Of a stretch of DNA of 64,000 bases, positions 17,699-26,106 are shown piece by piece. Position numbers and translations under genes: made by a program. The DNA comes from JBDXHU01 sp039989475 (lineage in GTDB: Bacteria > Pseudomonadota > Gammaproteobacteria > Pseudomonadales > Halieaceae): assembly GCA_039989475.1 (NCBI GenBank), contig JBDXHU010000004.1, forward strand, positions 1 through 64,000, read 5' to 3'. The notes under the pieces were generated by a model. The model was not told where the DNA came from, made no database searches, and saw only the letters and a program-made list of their open reading frames with translations. Every line of letters begins with the position of its first letter. Position 1 is the stretch's first letter.

Positions 17699-19439
17699 TG
17701 TATACGCGCTGTAGCAGCTCCTCGTCGCGGGCAAAGCGCAGCTTGCGGCGATAGGGGAAGCAATCCTCTACGTAACCACTGGCAATTTGCTGCTGCAAAT
17801 CGCGCCAGAAGTCGGCCTCGTATATGTCGCTGTGCAGTTCATCAAACACCTTGCGGGCGCGCTGGTTGCCGCTGAAAAACAGGCGGAACTCCTCCGGGAA
17901 AATATCGTTGGGGCCTACCGTATACCAGGGCTTGCTCGCCATTTCCTCGGCCTCGGTGCGCGGCTCGGGTATCTTGCGGAAATTGCAGTCCATGAGGGGG
18001 CACAGCTCGTCGTAGTCGTAAAACACCACCCGGCCATGGCGGGTGACGCCGAAGTTCTTGAGCAACATATCGCCGGGGAAAATATTGGCCGCCGCCAGTT
18101 CCTTGATGGCATTGCCATACTCATCCATCACCGCCCACAGCTGCTCCTCACTGGCATCCTGCAGATACAGGTTTAATGGCGTCATACGCCGTTCCACGTA
18201 GACGTGGCGTATCACCAGTGCCTTGCCGTGCTCCTCGATCATCGAAGGCGCCACCGCGTGCAGCTCCTCCATCAACTCATCGGAAAAGCGATTGCGGGCG
18301 AAGGCCAGGTTATTGAATTCCTGGGTGTCGGCCATGCGCCCGGCCCGGTCCGCGCGCTTCACCAGCCGGTATTTCTCCATCACCTGCGCGCGGGTCATAT
18401 CCTTGGGCGGCGTGAACCTGTCCTTGATGATCTTGAAGACAAAATCGTAGCTGGGCAGCGTAAACACGCTCATGACCATACCCTTGATACCCGGCGCCAG
18501 GATGAACTGGTCTGTGGTGCTGTTCATGTGGCGGTAGGCGCAACGGTGGAAATAGGTCTTGCCGTGCTTGTTGTAGCCCATGCAGCTATAGATCTCGGAA
18601 ATGGGCTTGGCCGGCATCAGGCTCTGCAGGAACAACACGTACTGGGAGGGCACCTCAGCGTCCACCATGAAATAGCTGCGCGTGAAGCTGAAAATTACAC
18701 TGACCTTGTCTGAGCCGAACAGGATGGTATCGAAGTACACACTGTCCCGCTCGGTGTGCAGTATAGGCAACACAAAGGGCATGGACTCGCGGCCTGCCAC
18801 CAGCTTACCGACGATGTAGGCGCCCTTGTTGCGGAAAAACACCGATTGCAGCACCAGTAACTCCAGCGCCTCTTCAGCCACCGGGAAACGGGGCAGCAAG
18901 ACCTCGCGCAAAGCCTTGGCAATGTGCTCAATATCCCGCGCCTTGTCCTCGTAGGGAATGCTGAAGGCGTAGTCATCCAGCAGCTGGCCAATCATGGGTT
19001 CCAGGCCCTCGCGGGCGCGGTAGTTGCGGAATATCTGCATCTCGCCCACTGGTGGCATGTCGCCCTGGGGTGAGAACACGTAGGCATACTCGTCGCGAAT
19101 CTTGTGGTGGTGAAAGGTGGAGCAGTAGATCGAGTTAAAGAAGGTCTCGGCAATTTCGAAGTTGTTATGCCCCTCCAGCAATTCCCCGTAGTGACGCTTG
19201 GCCTCGGTCCAGAAGTGCAGGTTGCGCAGGTTGTCCCCGGCAATAATCTCCACAAACTCCAGGACCTGGTTAACCTTGGTTTTGTACAGGTCGATGCGGC
19301 GGCTGGACGCCGTGTGCATACCCTGCCAGTCGGCGTTTTCAAAGCGCGGCATGGCCGCCAGGGTTATATTCTGGAAGTCGGCAAAGTAAGACTCAAAACC
19401 ATTGAGAATGGTGTGAGCAAAGCGCTGGGAAGTTTCCAC
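17691..19439 (-). CDS. aceK: Isocitrate dehydrogenase kinase/phosphatase
   Basis: 582 residues, normal for AceK. The bifunctional enzyme phosphorylates and dephosphorylates isocitrate dehydrogenase, controlling the split between the TCA cycle and the glyoxylate shunt. The N-terminal regulatory half (to ~310) is followed by the kinase core with a lysine-bearing LPSYDFVFKIIKDRF (~324-338), VRHVYVERRMTPLNLYL (~400-416) and the catalytic/metal segment NIFPGDMLLKNFG plus VVFYDYDEL (~449-475). In enterics aceK follows aceBA; here no aceA or aceB is adjacent. It leads a chain with two histidine phosphatases and follows an SDR gene at 18 bp. Confidence 0.96.
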   Translation of the reverse strand: METSQRFAHTILNGFESYFADFQNITLAAMPRFENADWQGMHTASSRRIDLYKTKVNQVLEFVEIIAGDNLRNLHFWTEAKRHYGELLEGHNNFEIAETFFNSIYCSTFHHHKIRDEYAYVFSPQGDMPPVGEMQIFRNYRAREGLEPMIGQLLDDYAFSIPYEDKARDIEHIAKALREVLLPRFPVAEEALELLVLQSVFFRNKGAYIVGKLVAGRESMPFVLPILHTERDSVYFDTILFGSDKVSVIFSFTRSYFMVDAEVPSQYVLFLQSLMPAKPISEIYSCMGYNKHGKTYFHRCAYRHMNSTTDQFILAPGIKGMVMSVFTLPSYDFVFKIIKDRFTPPKDMTRAQVMEKYRLVKRADRAGRMADTQEFNNLAFARNRFSDELMEELHAVAPSMIEEHGKALVIRHVYVERRMTPLNLYLQDASEEQLWAVMDEYGNAIKELAAANIFPGDMLLKNFGVTRHGRVVFYDYDELCPLMDCNFRKIPEPRTEAEEMASKPWYTVGPNDIFPEEFRLFFSGNQRARKVFDELHSDIYEADFWRDLQQQIASGYVEDCFPYRRKLRFARDEELLQRVYNG

Positions 19440-19457
19440 GCTGGCGATTATACCCCG

Positions 19458-20234
19458 CTACAGGCCGTGTGCGATGAGACTCCCGCTATCCACGACCAGG
19501 GTTTGACCGGTCATGCAGGCGCCGGCGTCCGAGGCCATCAGCAAGGTAGCCCCAACCATGTCTATCGGCACGGCGGCTTTGCCCAGGGGCAGGTGCTTGA
19601 CCGTGTCGGCATAGCCCTCCTGCTCCATGAATACCGTGGTGAATTTTGTCTCGGTCAGTCCCGGGCACAGGGCGTTGACCCGAATACCGTATTGCCCGTT
19701 TTCCAAGGCAAAGGCCTGGGTCATGCTGATCATGGCCGCTTTGGTGGTGCTGTACACCCCCTGGAAGGTGCCGGCGCTAATGCCGTCTATAGAGGCAACA
19801 TTAATGATTGAGCCACCACCGCGCTGTTTCATGCTGGCCACGGCCCGCTCGCTCATGAAGAAGGGGCCGCGGAAGTTGACCTCAATAGTCTTGTCGAAAG
19901 CCGCAGCGGGCGTATCGGCAATGGGTCCAAAATAGGGATTGGTACCGCCGTTATTAATCAGGATATCCAGGCCCCCGAATTGCTCCTCGATGGCGTCGAA
20001 CAAGCTGTTGATGGCATCCAGGTCGCCAGCGTGACACTGCATAGCTGTCGCCTGACCGCCATTATCACGAATGGCCTGCGCCACCACTTCACAGCCGTCC
20101 AGCTTGCGGCTGGAGACAATGACATGGGCGCCCTGTTCCGCCAGGCCGTGACACATGGCTTCCCCGATGCCGCGGCTACCGCCGCTGACCAGGGCAATCT
20201 TGTTGTCGAGTCGGAATAAATCTATAGCTGCCAT
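19458..20234 (-). CDS. SDR family oxidoreductase
   Basis: 258 residues with a classical short-chain dehydrogenase layout: NAD(P) motif SGGSRGIGEA (~17-26), a variant of the usual NNAG (INNGG, ~92-96), the catalytic serine in VASIDG and Y-x-x-x-K as YSTTK (~160-164). It probably oxidises or reduces a hydroxyacyl-CoA or related alcohol, as its operon partners act on acyl-CoAs. It lies 24 bp after another SDR gene and 18 bp before aceK, all on the minus strand. Confidence 0.9.
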   Translation of the reverse strand: MAAIDLFRLDNKIALVSGGSRGIGEAMCHGLAEQGAHVIVSSRKLDGCEVVAQAIRDNGGQATAMQCHAGDLDAINSLFDAIEEQFGGLDILINNGGTNPYFGPIADTPAAAFDKTIEVNFRGPFFMSERAVASMKQRGGGSIINVASIDGISAGTFQGVYSTTKAAMISMTQAFALENGQYGIRVNALCPGLTETKFTTVFMEQEGYADTVKHLPLGKAAVPIDMVGATLLMASDAGACMTGQTLVVDSGSLIAHGL

Positions 20235-20258
20235 GGAACCTCCGGGTCAGCAAATTAC

Positions 20259-21059
20259 TTACGAGGATTTTATCTCAGGGTTTCCGAACTGGCGCCGCAG
20301 CTTACGCATGCCGCCGATCCAGCGATCATAGTCTGCCGCCTTGTTCTGCCGGTACTGCTCCACATGCGGGTGCGGCAGGATCAGGAAGCTCTCACTGGCC
20401 AGGCCCTGGATGACTGCCTCGGCTACATCGGCCGGCGTGATAATGCCATCGACACCGGCGGTACCGCCGTCTTCAACGCCACCGATCATGCGCGTGGCTA
20501 CGGCCTGGGGGCATATCATTGAAACCTTGATGCCGTCATCGGCATGGGTAATCGCCAGTGACTCAGCGAAACCCACAGCGGCGTGCTTGGTGGTTGAATA
20601 AGCCGCGTCGCCAACCTGGTTGAGCAGGCCGGCGGCCGAGACCGTATTCAGGAAATAGCCGTCACCGCGCTCAAGCATAGCCGGCAGGCAGGCCCGGGCG
20701 GCAAATATATGCGCCATAACGTGGATGTCCCACATGGCCTGCCAGGTATCATTCGACGCCGAGGTAGCCCACCAGGGCTCACCATCGCCGGCGATAATAC
20801 CGGCATTGCTGCAGAACAGGTCGATCTGGCCGTAGTCCGCCTCGACCTGGGCAACCATGGCCTGGATCTGGCTTTCGTCGCGAACATTAACGCCAAAGCC
20901 AACCCCACCAATTGCCTCGGCAACTGCAATGGCGTTGTCTTTCTCCAGGTCCGCCACCACCACGACGCGGGCGCCCTCGGCGGCAAAACGCTCACACAGC
21001 GCCTTGCCGATGCCGTTGGCGCCGCCGGTGACGACAACGACCTTGTCAGCGACCTGCAT
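20259..21059 (-). CDS. SDR family oxidoreductase
   Basis: 266 residues: cofactor motif TGGANGIGKA (~11-20), CSNAG (~83-87), catalytic S in NTVSAAG and YSTTK (~152-156). The acidic V-A-D-L-E after strand 2 favours NAD(H). Its start overlaps the stop of the LLM oxidoreductase by one base, so they are translated as a unit. It appears to be part of the same catabolic operon; substrate unknown. It is not a close duplicate of the next SDR (the sequences differ through most of the length). Confidence 0.9.
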   Translation of the reverse strand: MQVADKVVVVTGGANGIGKALCERFAAEGARVVVVADLEKDNAIAVAEAIGGVGFGVNVRDESQIQAMVAQVEADYGQIDLFCSNAGIIAGDGEPWWATSASNDTWQAMWDIHVMAHIFAARACLPAMLERGDGYFLNTVSAAGLLNQVGDAAYSTTKHAAVGFAESLAITHADDGIKVSMICPQAVATRMIGGVEDGGTAGVDGIITPADVAEAVIQGLASESFLILPHPHVEQYRQNKAADYDRWIGGMRKLRRQFGNPEIKSS

Positions 21060-22099
21060 CAGAGCATCTCTTTTGCAATCAGCTCCAGTACCGCGGGATC
21101 GTGCGCGCCGATCAACATGCTGCCCACTTCACCACGGCTGCCGGCGTCCTTCCAGCGGGACAGGCGCTCGCGGATACGATCCGCAGGACCAACCAGGGCC
21201 ACTTCATCGAGCAACTCCTTCGGCACCGCCGCTTCCGCTTCGGCTTTCTTACCCGACAGGTACAGGTCCTGGATTTTCTCCGCGGCATCGCCGTAACCGA
21301 GGCGAGTCGCGTAATCGTTGTAGAAGTTCTTGCCCTTGGCACCCATGCCGCCGATGTACAGGCCCAGCCAGGGGCGCAGGGAATCGAAGGCTGCATCCAG
21401 GTCATCATTCATGGCCACCGAGACAAAGGGCGCCACATCAAAGTCCTTCAGGCCCTTGCCGCCACCGGCCTTCTCAAAGCCGGTATTGAAATCATCGGCA
21501 AACACATCGTACTTGCCCGGGTCCATCCATACCGGGAACACGCCATCGGCAACTTCAGCCGCACAGCGCAGCCCGGCCGGGGTGATAGACGCGGTGTAAA
21601 TCGGGATATCAGGGTTACCCTCCAGAATAGATTTGAGCGGCTTGCCCAGACCGGTAGTGCCCTCGCCCTTATTGGGCATCTGGTAGATTTTGCCGTCATA
21701 CTCGACCGGACCTTCGCGGCCCATGATCTTGCGCATAATCTGGATGTATTCCTTGGTGCGCGTGATCGGCTTGCCGTAGGGCACTCCGTGCCAGCCCTCA
21801 ACTACCTGCGGCCCGGACGCACCGAGACCAACGATGAAGCGATTGTTTGACATCTGTGCCAGTGACATGGAGGTCATCGCCGTCATGGCAGGGGTCCGCG
21901 CCGGCATCTGCATAATGGCGGTACCCACTCGAATTTTCTCTGTCTGGGCCAAAACCCAGGTCGCGGTTGTGACCGCGTCGGATCCATAGGCTTCCGCCGT
22001 CCAGCAAGAGTCGTAACCCAGGCTCTCGGCCGTTTTGATCAGGTCGATGGGGATGTGAATTTGCTTACCGGAATAACCCAGCAAAAAGCCTAATTTCAT
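21059..22099 (-). CDS. LLM class (luciferase-like, F420/FMN) oxidoreductase
   Basis: 346 residues of the bacterial luciferase-like TIM barrel, the branch usually annotated as F420-dependent. Visible features are MKLGFLLGYSGK at the start, the SLGYDSCWTAEAYGSDA segment (~28-44), VGTAIMQMPARTPAM (~58-72) and RFIVGLGASGPQVVEGWHG (~87-105). It may transfer hydride to or from an alcohol, aldehyde or ring substrate. It is the first gene of a minus-strand operon with two SDRs. A conserved 45-bp element lies 57-101 bp upstream and is shared with the acyl-CoA dehydrogenase operon. Confidence 0.88.
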   Translation of the reverse strand: MKLGFLLGYSGKQIHIPIDLIKTAESLGYDSCWTAEAYGSDAVTTATWVLAQTEKIRVGTAIMQMPARTPAMTAMTSMSLAQMSNNRFIVGLGASGPQVVEGWHGVPYGKPITRTKEYIQIMRKIMGREGPVEYDGKIYQMPNKGEGTTGLGKPLKSILEGNPDIPIYTASITPAGLRCAAEVADGVFPVWMDPGKYDVFADDFNTGFEKAGGGKGLKDFDVAPFVSVAMNDDLDAAFDSLRPWLGLYIGGMGAKGKNFYNDYATRLGYGDAAEKIQDLYLSGKKAEAEAAVPKELLDEVALVGPADRIRERLSRWKDAGSRGEVGSMLIGAHDPAVLELIAKEML

Positions 22100-22155
22100 A
22101 GTAATTGCTCCAAATTAAAAAAAGCGGGGACGCCCAGCCGGAGGGCACCGAAAAA

Positions 22156-22200
22156 GGGATTTGAACTTACAGTATGTACTCGTGCTCTTCAAGTAGTGTC
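22156..22200 (-). promoter_or_regulatory. Conserved upstream element, copy A (LLM/SDR operon)
   Basis: Read on the minus strand it runs TTGACA..., then ACTTGAA, 22 bases, TTCAAATCCC. The core ACATACTGTAAGTTCAAATC is matched at 24856-24900 with a single change (A to G) and the same 22-base spacing between TTGAA and TTCAA. It holds a TTGACA-like -35 and a CATACT -10, so it combines promoter and probable operator. The inverted TTGAA...TTCAA suggests a dimeric regulator. Confidence 0.6.
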
Positions 22201-22212
22201 AAACAGTTGCAC

Positions 22213-22405
22213 GAGCTTCGCCGCGTCCTGTCCTGTGGTGTCGCCAGTCAGGTCGCGTTTAGGGTTTTTGAAGGATTTGCGACCGTCCGCGAGCAATGTC
22301 TGAGTCCAGATTTTCGCGCAGCGAAAATTGTCGAGTTGCGCAGCGGGCAAATCCTTCAAAAACCCTGCGGCCGGCGACACCACAGGACAGGACGTGGCGG
22401 AGCCC
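22213..22405. repeat. Long imperfect palindrome (MITE/REP-like)
   Basis: Left arm blocks 22229-22245 and 22261-22280 are exact reverse complements of 22373-22389 and 22347-22366. Pairing continues outward to about 22213/22405 with three mismatches in 18. The left arm carries about 10 extra bases between its two blocks. A second perfect hairpin (ATTTTCGC-GCA-GCGAAAAT, 22310-22328) sits in the loop. It ends 43 bp from the stop of an acyl-CoA dehydrogenase gene. A non-autonomous palindromic element is the best reading; a strong bidirectional terminator is possible. Confidence 0.65.
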
Positions 22406-22447
22406 AGCCACCTCCAGTCAATTAGCCAATGACCCGAAAGCAGCTGA

Positions 22448-23635
22448 TCAAGCAGCATCCACCGCCCGCGGTGCTGCCGCGGCTGAACTGCCAGCACCCT
22501 GTCCATAAGACAAGGCGTTGAACTTGTCCTGGTGGTAATCGCCACTACCGAAGGTGATATTGATCATCATCAGACGCTTGGCGTAGTGACCCACGGCCAG
22601 TTCGTCGGTCAGGCCCATACCACCGTGCATCTGGATCGCCTCGTCGCCAACCAGTTTGCCGCGGCGCGCCACGATCACCTTCAGGGCGTGCAGGTCCTTG
22701 AGCGCTTCCTCGCGGCCATCAGCGGCGGAGGCCACCGCCCGGTACAACAGGGACTTGGTCAGCTCATACGCCATAAACGTCTCGACCATACGGTGCTGCA
22801 GGGCCTGGAAAGTGCCGATCGCCACGCCGAACTGCTCACGGGTACGGGTGTATTCCACAGTAGCGGCATTGAGCCAGCCCATAATACCCAGGGCCTCAGC
22901 GCACAGCGCCAGGGTTGCGTCATTGACCACCGTTTGCATGGCAGCAAAGCCCTGCCCGGCCTCGCCCAGCAGCGCATCTCCGCCCACTTTTACATTGCTG
23001 AAACTAATATTGGCTACCAGTTGGCCGTCCATCAGGCGGTAACTGGTTTTTTCGACGCCCTCGGCATTGGCATCAACCAGCAACAGGCTGATACCGTCTT
23101 CATCAGTGCGCTCGCCACTGCTGCGCGCTGAAACCACCAGGGCATCGGCGTTGGCACCGTTGAAGACCACGGTCTTTTCACCGTTGATGACATAGCCGTC
23201 ACCGTCGGCCGTGGCCGTGGTGCTGACATCGGCCAGCTCAAAGCGGGATTGTCGTTCCTGGTAGGCAAAGGCGCCCAGAACCTCACCGCCGATAACCCGC
23301 GGCAACCAGGCTTCGCATTGGGCGGGGCTGCCCGCTTTCTCAATCAGGCCACCGAACATGAGCACGGTAGGCACAAAAGGCTCAGCTACCATGCCTGCGC
23401 CAAGCTGCTCCATCACCAGCATGGTGTCGATGGCGTTGCCACCGAAACCACCGTGCTCTTCCGCAAAGGGAATTGATAACCAGCCCAGTTCGGCGAAGGT
23501 CTGCCAATTGGCGCGGCTGATACCCTCTTCGCTGTCAACGATGGCACGACGGGTCTCCCAGTCGTAATCGTCCTGGATAAAACGCGCAACACTGTCGCGC
23601 AACATGACCTGTTCTTCTGAAAAATCGAAATTCAT
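22448..23635 (-). CDS. Acyl-CoA dehydrogenase family protein
   Basis: 395 residues, FAD-dependent alpha,beta-dehydrogenation of an acyl-CoA. It shows the N-terminal helical domain (MNFDFSEEQVMLRDSVARF), the middle beta-domain with INGEKTVVFNGANADALVV (~150-168) and the C-terminal helical domain with QMHGGMGLTDELAVGHY (~347-363). The usual substrate-binding and catalytic positions are less canonical than in its upstream neighbour, typical of the partner subunit of heteromeric pairs. It lies 24 bp after the other dehydrogenase gene; an alpha2beta2 complex, as known for steroid side-chain or branched acyl-CoA enzymes, is plausible. The last ~15 residues are Ala-rich. Confidence 0.92.
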   Translation of the reverse strand: MNFDFSEEQVMLRDSVARFIQDDYDWETRRAIVDSEEGISRANWQTFAELGWLSIPFAEEHGGFGGNAIDTMLVMEQLGAGMVAEPFVPTVLMFGGLIEKAGSPAQCEAWLPRVIGGEVLGAFAYQERQSRFELADVSTTATADGDGYVINGEKTVVFNGANADALVVSARSSGERTDEDGISLLLVDANAEGVEKTSYRLMDGQLVANISFSNVKVGGDALLGEAGQGFAAMQTVVNDATLALCAEALGIMGWLNAATVEYTRTREQFGVAIGTFQALQHRMVETFMAYELTKSLLYRAVASAADGREEALKDLHALKVIVARRGKLVGDEAIQMHGGMGLTDELAVGHYAKRLMMINITFGSGDYHQDKFNALSYGQGAGSSAAAAPRAVDAA

Positions 23636-23659
23636 TGTCCTGTTCTCCTCAAGGCTGGC

Positions 23660-24838
23660 TTACAGACCCAACACGGCCTTGGCAATAATGTTCTTCTGGA
23701 TCTCGTTGGAACCGCCGTAAATCGTCGCGGCGCGGCCATACATGTAACGACGGCGAGCAAAATCACCAAACTCATGACCGCTAAGATCCGCCTCACCTTC
23801 CGTCGTGACAACACCCATGTACAGGCCGGCGACTTCCATGCGCAACTCCTGGATAGCCTGCTGTATCTCGGTGCCCTTGATCTTCAGTAGTGAAGACTCC
23901 GGCCCCGGTGCACCACCGGTGGCCACAGAGGCCAGCACCCGCAGTTCGGTGTACTCCAGCGCCATCAACTCCACCTCGATGTCGGACAGGCGCCGCTGGA
24001 AACTGGCATCCTCAATCAGCGGTACACCACCGGGCATTTCGGCCTGGGCCAGCTCGATAACCTGGGCCAGGTTACTCTTGGAATCGGCCACATTGGCGAT
24101 TCCGGTGCGCTCGTGGGCCAGCAACGCCTTGGCATAAGTCCAGCCCTTGTCCTGCTCACCGATCAGGTTTTCCACCGGCACCCGCACATTGTTGAACTCA
24201 ACTTCATTCAGGCTGTGGTGGTTATCAATGGAGATAATCGGGTTTACCTTGATGCCTTCTGACTTCATGTCGATCAGCAGGAAACTGATGCCTTCCTGTT
24301 TCTTGCCATCACTATTGGTGCGTACCAGGCAGAAAATCCAGTCGGCAAACTGGGCGTAGCTGGTCCAGATCTTGGCACCATTGACCACGTAGTGATCGCC
24401 ATCCAGCTCGGCCTTGGTCTTCAGGGAGGCGAGGTCGGAACCGGAGCCAGGCTCCGAGTAACCCTGGCACCACCAGTCGTCGCTATTGAGAATGCGCGGC
24501 AGGAATTTTTCTTTCTGGGCATCCGTACCGAAGGTGTAGATGACCGGCGCCACCATTTTCACGCCGAAAGGCACCACATCGCTAATGCCAGCGGATGCGC
24601 GTTCATTGTCGAAGATAAAGCTCTGGGTGGGGGTCCAACCGGTGCCACCGTACTCCTCGGGCCAACCGGTCGCGATCCAGCCCTTGGCAAACAGCTTCTT
24701 CTGCCATTTCACGGTGGTGGCGCGGTAGGTGTCGGGATGTGACAAGCCCTTCTTGATTTCCTCATCGTGCTCTGTGGCAAAGAACTCGCGGACCTCGTCG
24801 CGAAATGCGAGGTCTTCAGCCGAAAAACTGGTATCCAT
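23660..24838 (-). CDS. Acyl-CoA dehydrogenase
   Basis: 392 residues from ATG 24838; the longer frame includes the promoter element and is rejected. Hallmarks: GYSEPGSGSDLASLKTKAELDGDHYVVNG split over the FAD-binding middle domain (~128-156), IWTSYAQFADW (~159-169), LLAHERTG (~233-240) and the C-terminal ATIYGGSNEIQKNIIAKAVLGL. It is the first gene of a two-dehydrogenase operon. The substrate is probably a bulky or branched acyl-CoA, judged from pairing with a second dehydrogenase and nearby LLM/SDR genes; this is inference. Confidence 0.94.
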   Translation of the reverse strand: MDTSFSAEDLAFRDEVREFFATEHDEEIKKGLSHPDTYRATTVKWQKKLFAKGWIATGWPEEYGGTGWTPTQSFIFDNERASAGISDVVPFGVKMVAPVIYTFGTDAQKEKFLPRILNSDDWWCQGYSEPGSGSDLASLKTKAELDGDHYVVNGAKIWTSYAQFADWIFCLVRTNSDGKKQEGISFLLIDMKSEGIKVNPIISIDNHHSLNEVEFNNVRVPVENLIGEQDKGWTYAKALLAHERTGIANVADSKSNLAQVIELAQAEMPGGVPLIEDASFQRRLSDIEVELMALEYTELRVLASVATGGAPGPESSLLKIKGTEIQQAIQELRMEVAGLYMGVVTTEGEADLSGHEFGDFARRRYMYGRAATIYGGSNEIQKNIIAKAVLGL

Positions 24839-24855
24839 GATTAGCTCCTGAAATC

Positions 24856-24900
24856 GGGGATTTGAACCTACAGTATGTTTTTCACACATTCAAGTATTGA
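24856..24900 (-). promoter_or_regulatory. Conserved upstream element, copy B (acyl-CoA dehydrogenase operon)
   Basis: Minus strand reads ATACTTGAA, 22 bases, TTCAAATCCCC, with ACATACTGTAGGTTCAAATC in the centre. It starts 18 bp before the first acyl-CoA dehydrogenase gene and is the partner of copy A at 22156-22200. The two copies differ mainly in the spacer between TTGAA and ACATACTG, so spacing and half-sites, not the filler, are conserved. Confidence 0.6.
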
Positions 24901-25010
24901 CTCTCCATTTATACGCATTCACGGGCGCTGCAGACTGCAATTGTCCTGCTTTTGTGCACCCTCAGCGGATGTGGGCTATTCTTTCTTATTACCACGCTTT
25001 GGAGTTTTTG

Positions 25011-25493
25011 ATGCTGAATATCCGTCCCGCCCTCATTGAAGACGCCGGCCTGATCCTGCATTTCGTGCGCGAACTGGCCATTTATGAGAAGGCGGAACAC
25101 GAGGTGCTGGCCTCGGAGGACGACATACGCCGCGTAGTATTCGCGCCGGACTCCAGGGTTGATGGCCTGATTTGTGAAAACGATGGTGAGGCCATCGGCT
25201 TTGCCATCTACTTCCTCAACTACAGTACCTGGCTGGGGAAGTATGGCTTGTTCCTGGAGGACCTGTATGTGACCCCGGAGTGTCGTGGCATCGGCGCCGG
25301 TAAAGCACTGCTGCAACAGCTGGCGAAAATTGCTGTGGACACGGACTGCGGCCGCTTCGAATGGAACGTGCTGGACTGGAATGAGCCCAGCATCAAGTTC
25401 TACGAGTCCCTGGGCGCCGTCGCCCTGAATGAGTGGATTGGCTACCGACTCACGGGCCAGGCGTTGCAGAACCTGGCGAGCGGACAGCCATGA
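25011..25493 (+). CDS. GNAT family N-acetyltransferase
   Basis: 160 residues from ATG 25011 (GGAG 6-10 bases upstream); the longer frame lacks homology. GNAT fold: NIRPALIEDAGLILHFVRELA at the N-terminus, LEDLYVTPECRGIGAGKALL (~79-98) with the acetyl-CoA pyrophosphate loop R-G-I-G-A-G-K and EWNVLDWNEPSIKFYESLGA (~117-136). It resembles the diamine/thialysine acetyltransferase (SSAT-like) subgroup. The start codon region of the next gene has been duplicated across its stop. Confidence 0.9.
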   Translation: MLNIRPALIEDAGLILHFVRELAIYEKAEHEVLASEDDIRRVVFAPDSRVDGLICENDGEAIGFAIYFLNYSTWLGKYGLFLEDLYVTPECRGIGAGKALLQQLAKIAVDTDCGRFEWNVLDWNEPSIKFYESLGAVALNEWIGYRLTGQALQNLASGQP

Positions 25494-25592
25494 GCGGACA
25501 GACAGCCATGAGCGGGGTAGACAGCCATGAGCGGACAGACAGCCATGAGCGGGGGTAAACAGCCATGAGCGCGGATAGACAGCCATGAGCCT
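25484..25592. repeat. Minisatellite of the start region CAGCCATGAGC between two GNAT genes
   Basis: Six copies of an 18-20-bp unit around CAGCCATGAGCG put ATGs at 25490, 25508, 25527, 25545, 25565 and 25585. Only the last opens the downstream gene; 25490/25508 open a 22-codon peptide ending at TAA 25556-25558. Unit lengths of 18, 19, 18, 20 and 20 show it expands without keeping frame. It may alter ribosome loading or coupling between the two genes. Confidence 0.9.
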
Positions 25593-26106
25593 CGACATTC
25601 GCATGGCCGTCGCCGCCGACGCCGAACGCCTCACCGAGCTGGCGCGGGACACCTTTATGGGCGCCTTTGAAGAGCGCAATACACCCGAGAATATGCAGCT
25701 CTACTGTGACCATGCCTTCGCCCTGCCCACCATCGAGGCAGAACTGGCCGATCCGGCCAGCACTTTTATCTGGGCTGAGCACACGGGTATACCCGCCGGC
25801 TATGCCAAGTTGCGCCGGGGTCCCGCGGAGAGCTGCGTGAGCGGAGAAAAACCGGTCGAACTGGAGCGCATTTATGCGAAGAGTGACCTGATCGGCGCCG
25901 GGGTCGGCAAGACCCTGTTACACACCAGTATCAAGATCGCACAGGCCGAGGGCTTCCACACCCTGTGGCTGGGCGTGTGGGAAGACAATGGGCGCGCCCT
26001 GGAGTTCTATCATCGGCAGGGCTTTATCGATGTCGGCGTGCACGACTTCATGCTGGGTAACGCCCGGCAGACTGACCTCATCATGGAATTGGACCTGCGC
26101 TGTTGA
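25585..26106 (+). CDS. GNAT family N-acetyltransferase
   Basis: 173 residues, ATG 25585 being the last of six repeated ATGAGC starts. Features: DIRMAVAADAERLTELARDTF at the N-terminus, VELERIYAKSDLIGAGVGKTLL (~91-112) with the acetyl-CoA loop IGAGVGK, and LGVWEDNGRALEFYHRQGF (~130-148). This is the YkkB/PaiA-like GNAT type; substrate unknown. Its stop overlaps the TTG start of the formyltransferase-fold gene. Confidence 0.9.
   Translation: MSLDIRMAVAADAERLTELARDTFMGAFEERNTPENMQLYCDHAFALPTIEAELADPASTFIWAEHTGIPAGYAKLRRGPAESCVSGEKPVELERIYAKSDLIGAGVGKTLLHTSIKIAQAEGFHTLWLGVWEDNGRALEFYHRQGFIDVGVHDFMLGNARQTDLIMELDLRC

Larger units (their letters stand above)
22100..22447. other. Intergenic region with operon promoter and long imperfect hairpin
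   Basis: 348 bp with no gene. The proximal part (22156-22200) has the element shared with the 24.86-kb promoter; the distal part (22213-22405) is a long imperfect palindrome listed separately. Nothing else recognisable. Confidence 0.8.

Noticed and set aside
22174..22425. Short open frames in the 22.1-22.45-kb gap
   Set aside because: They run across the long palindrome and the conserved promoter element and have no family motif.
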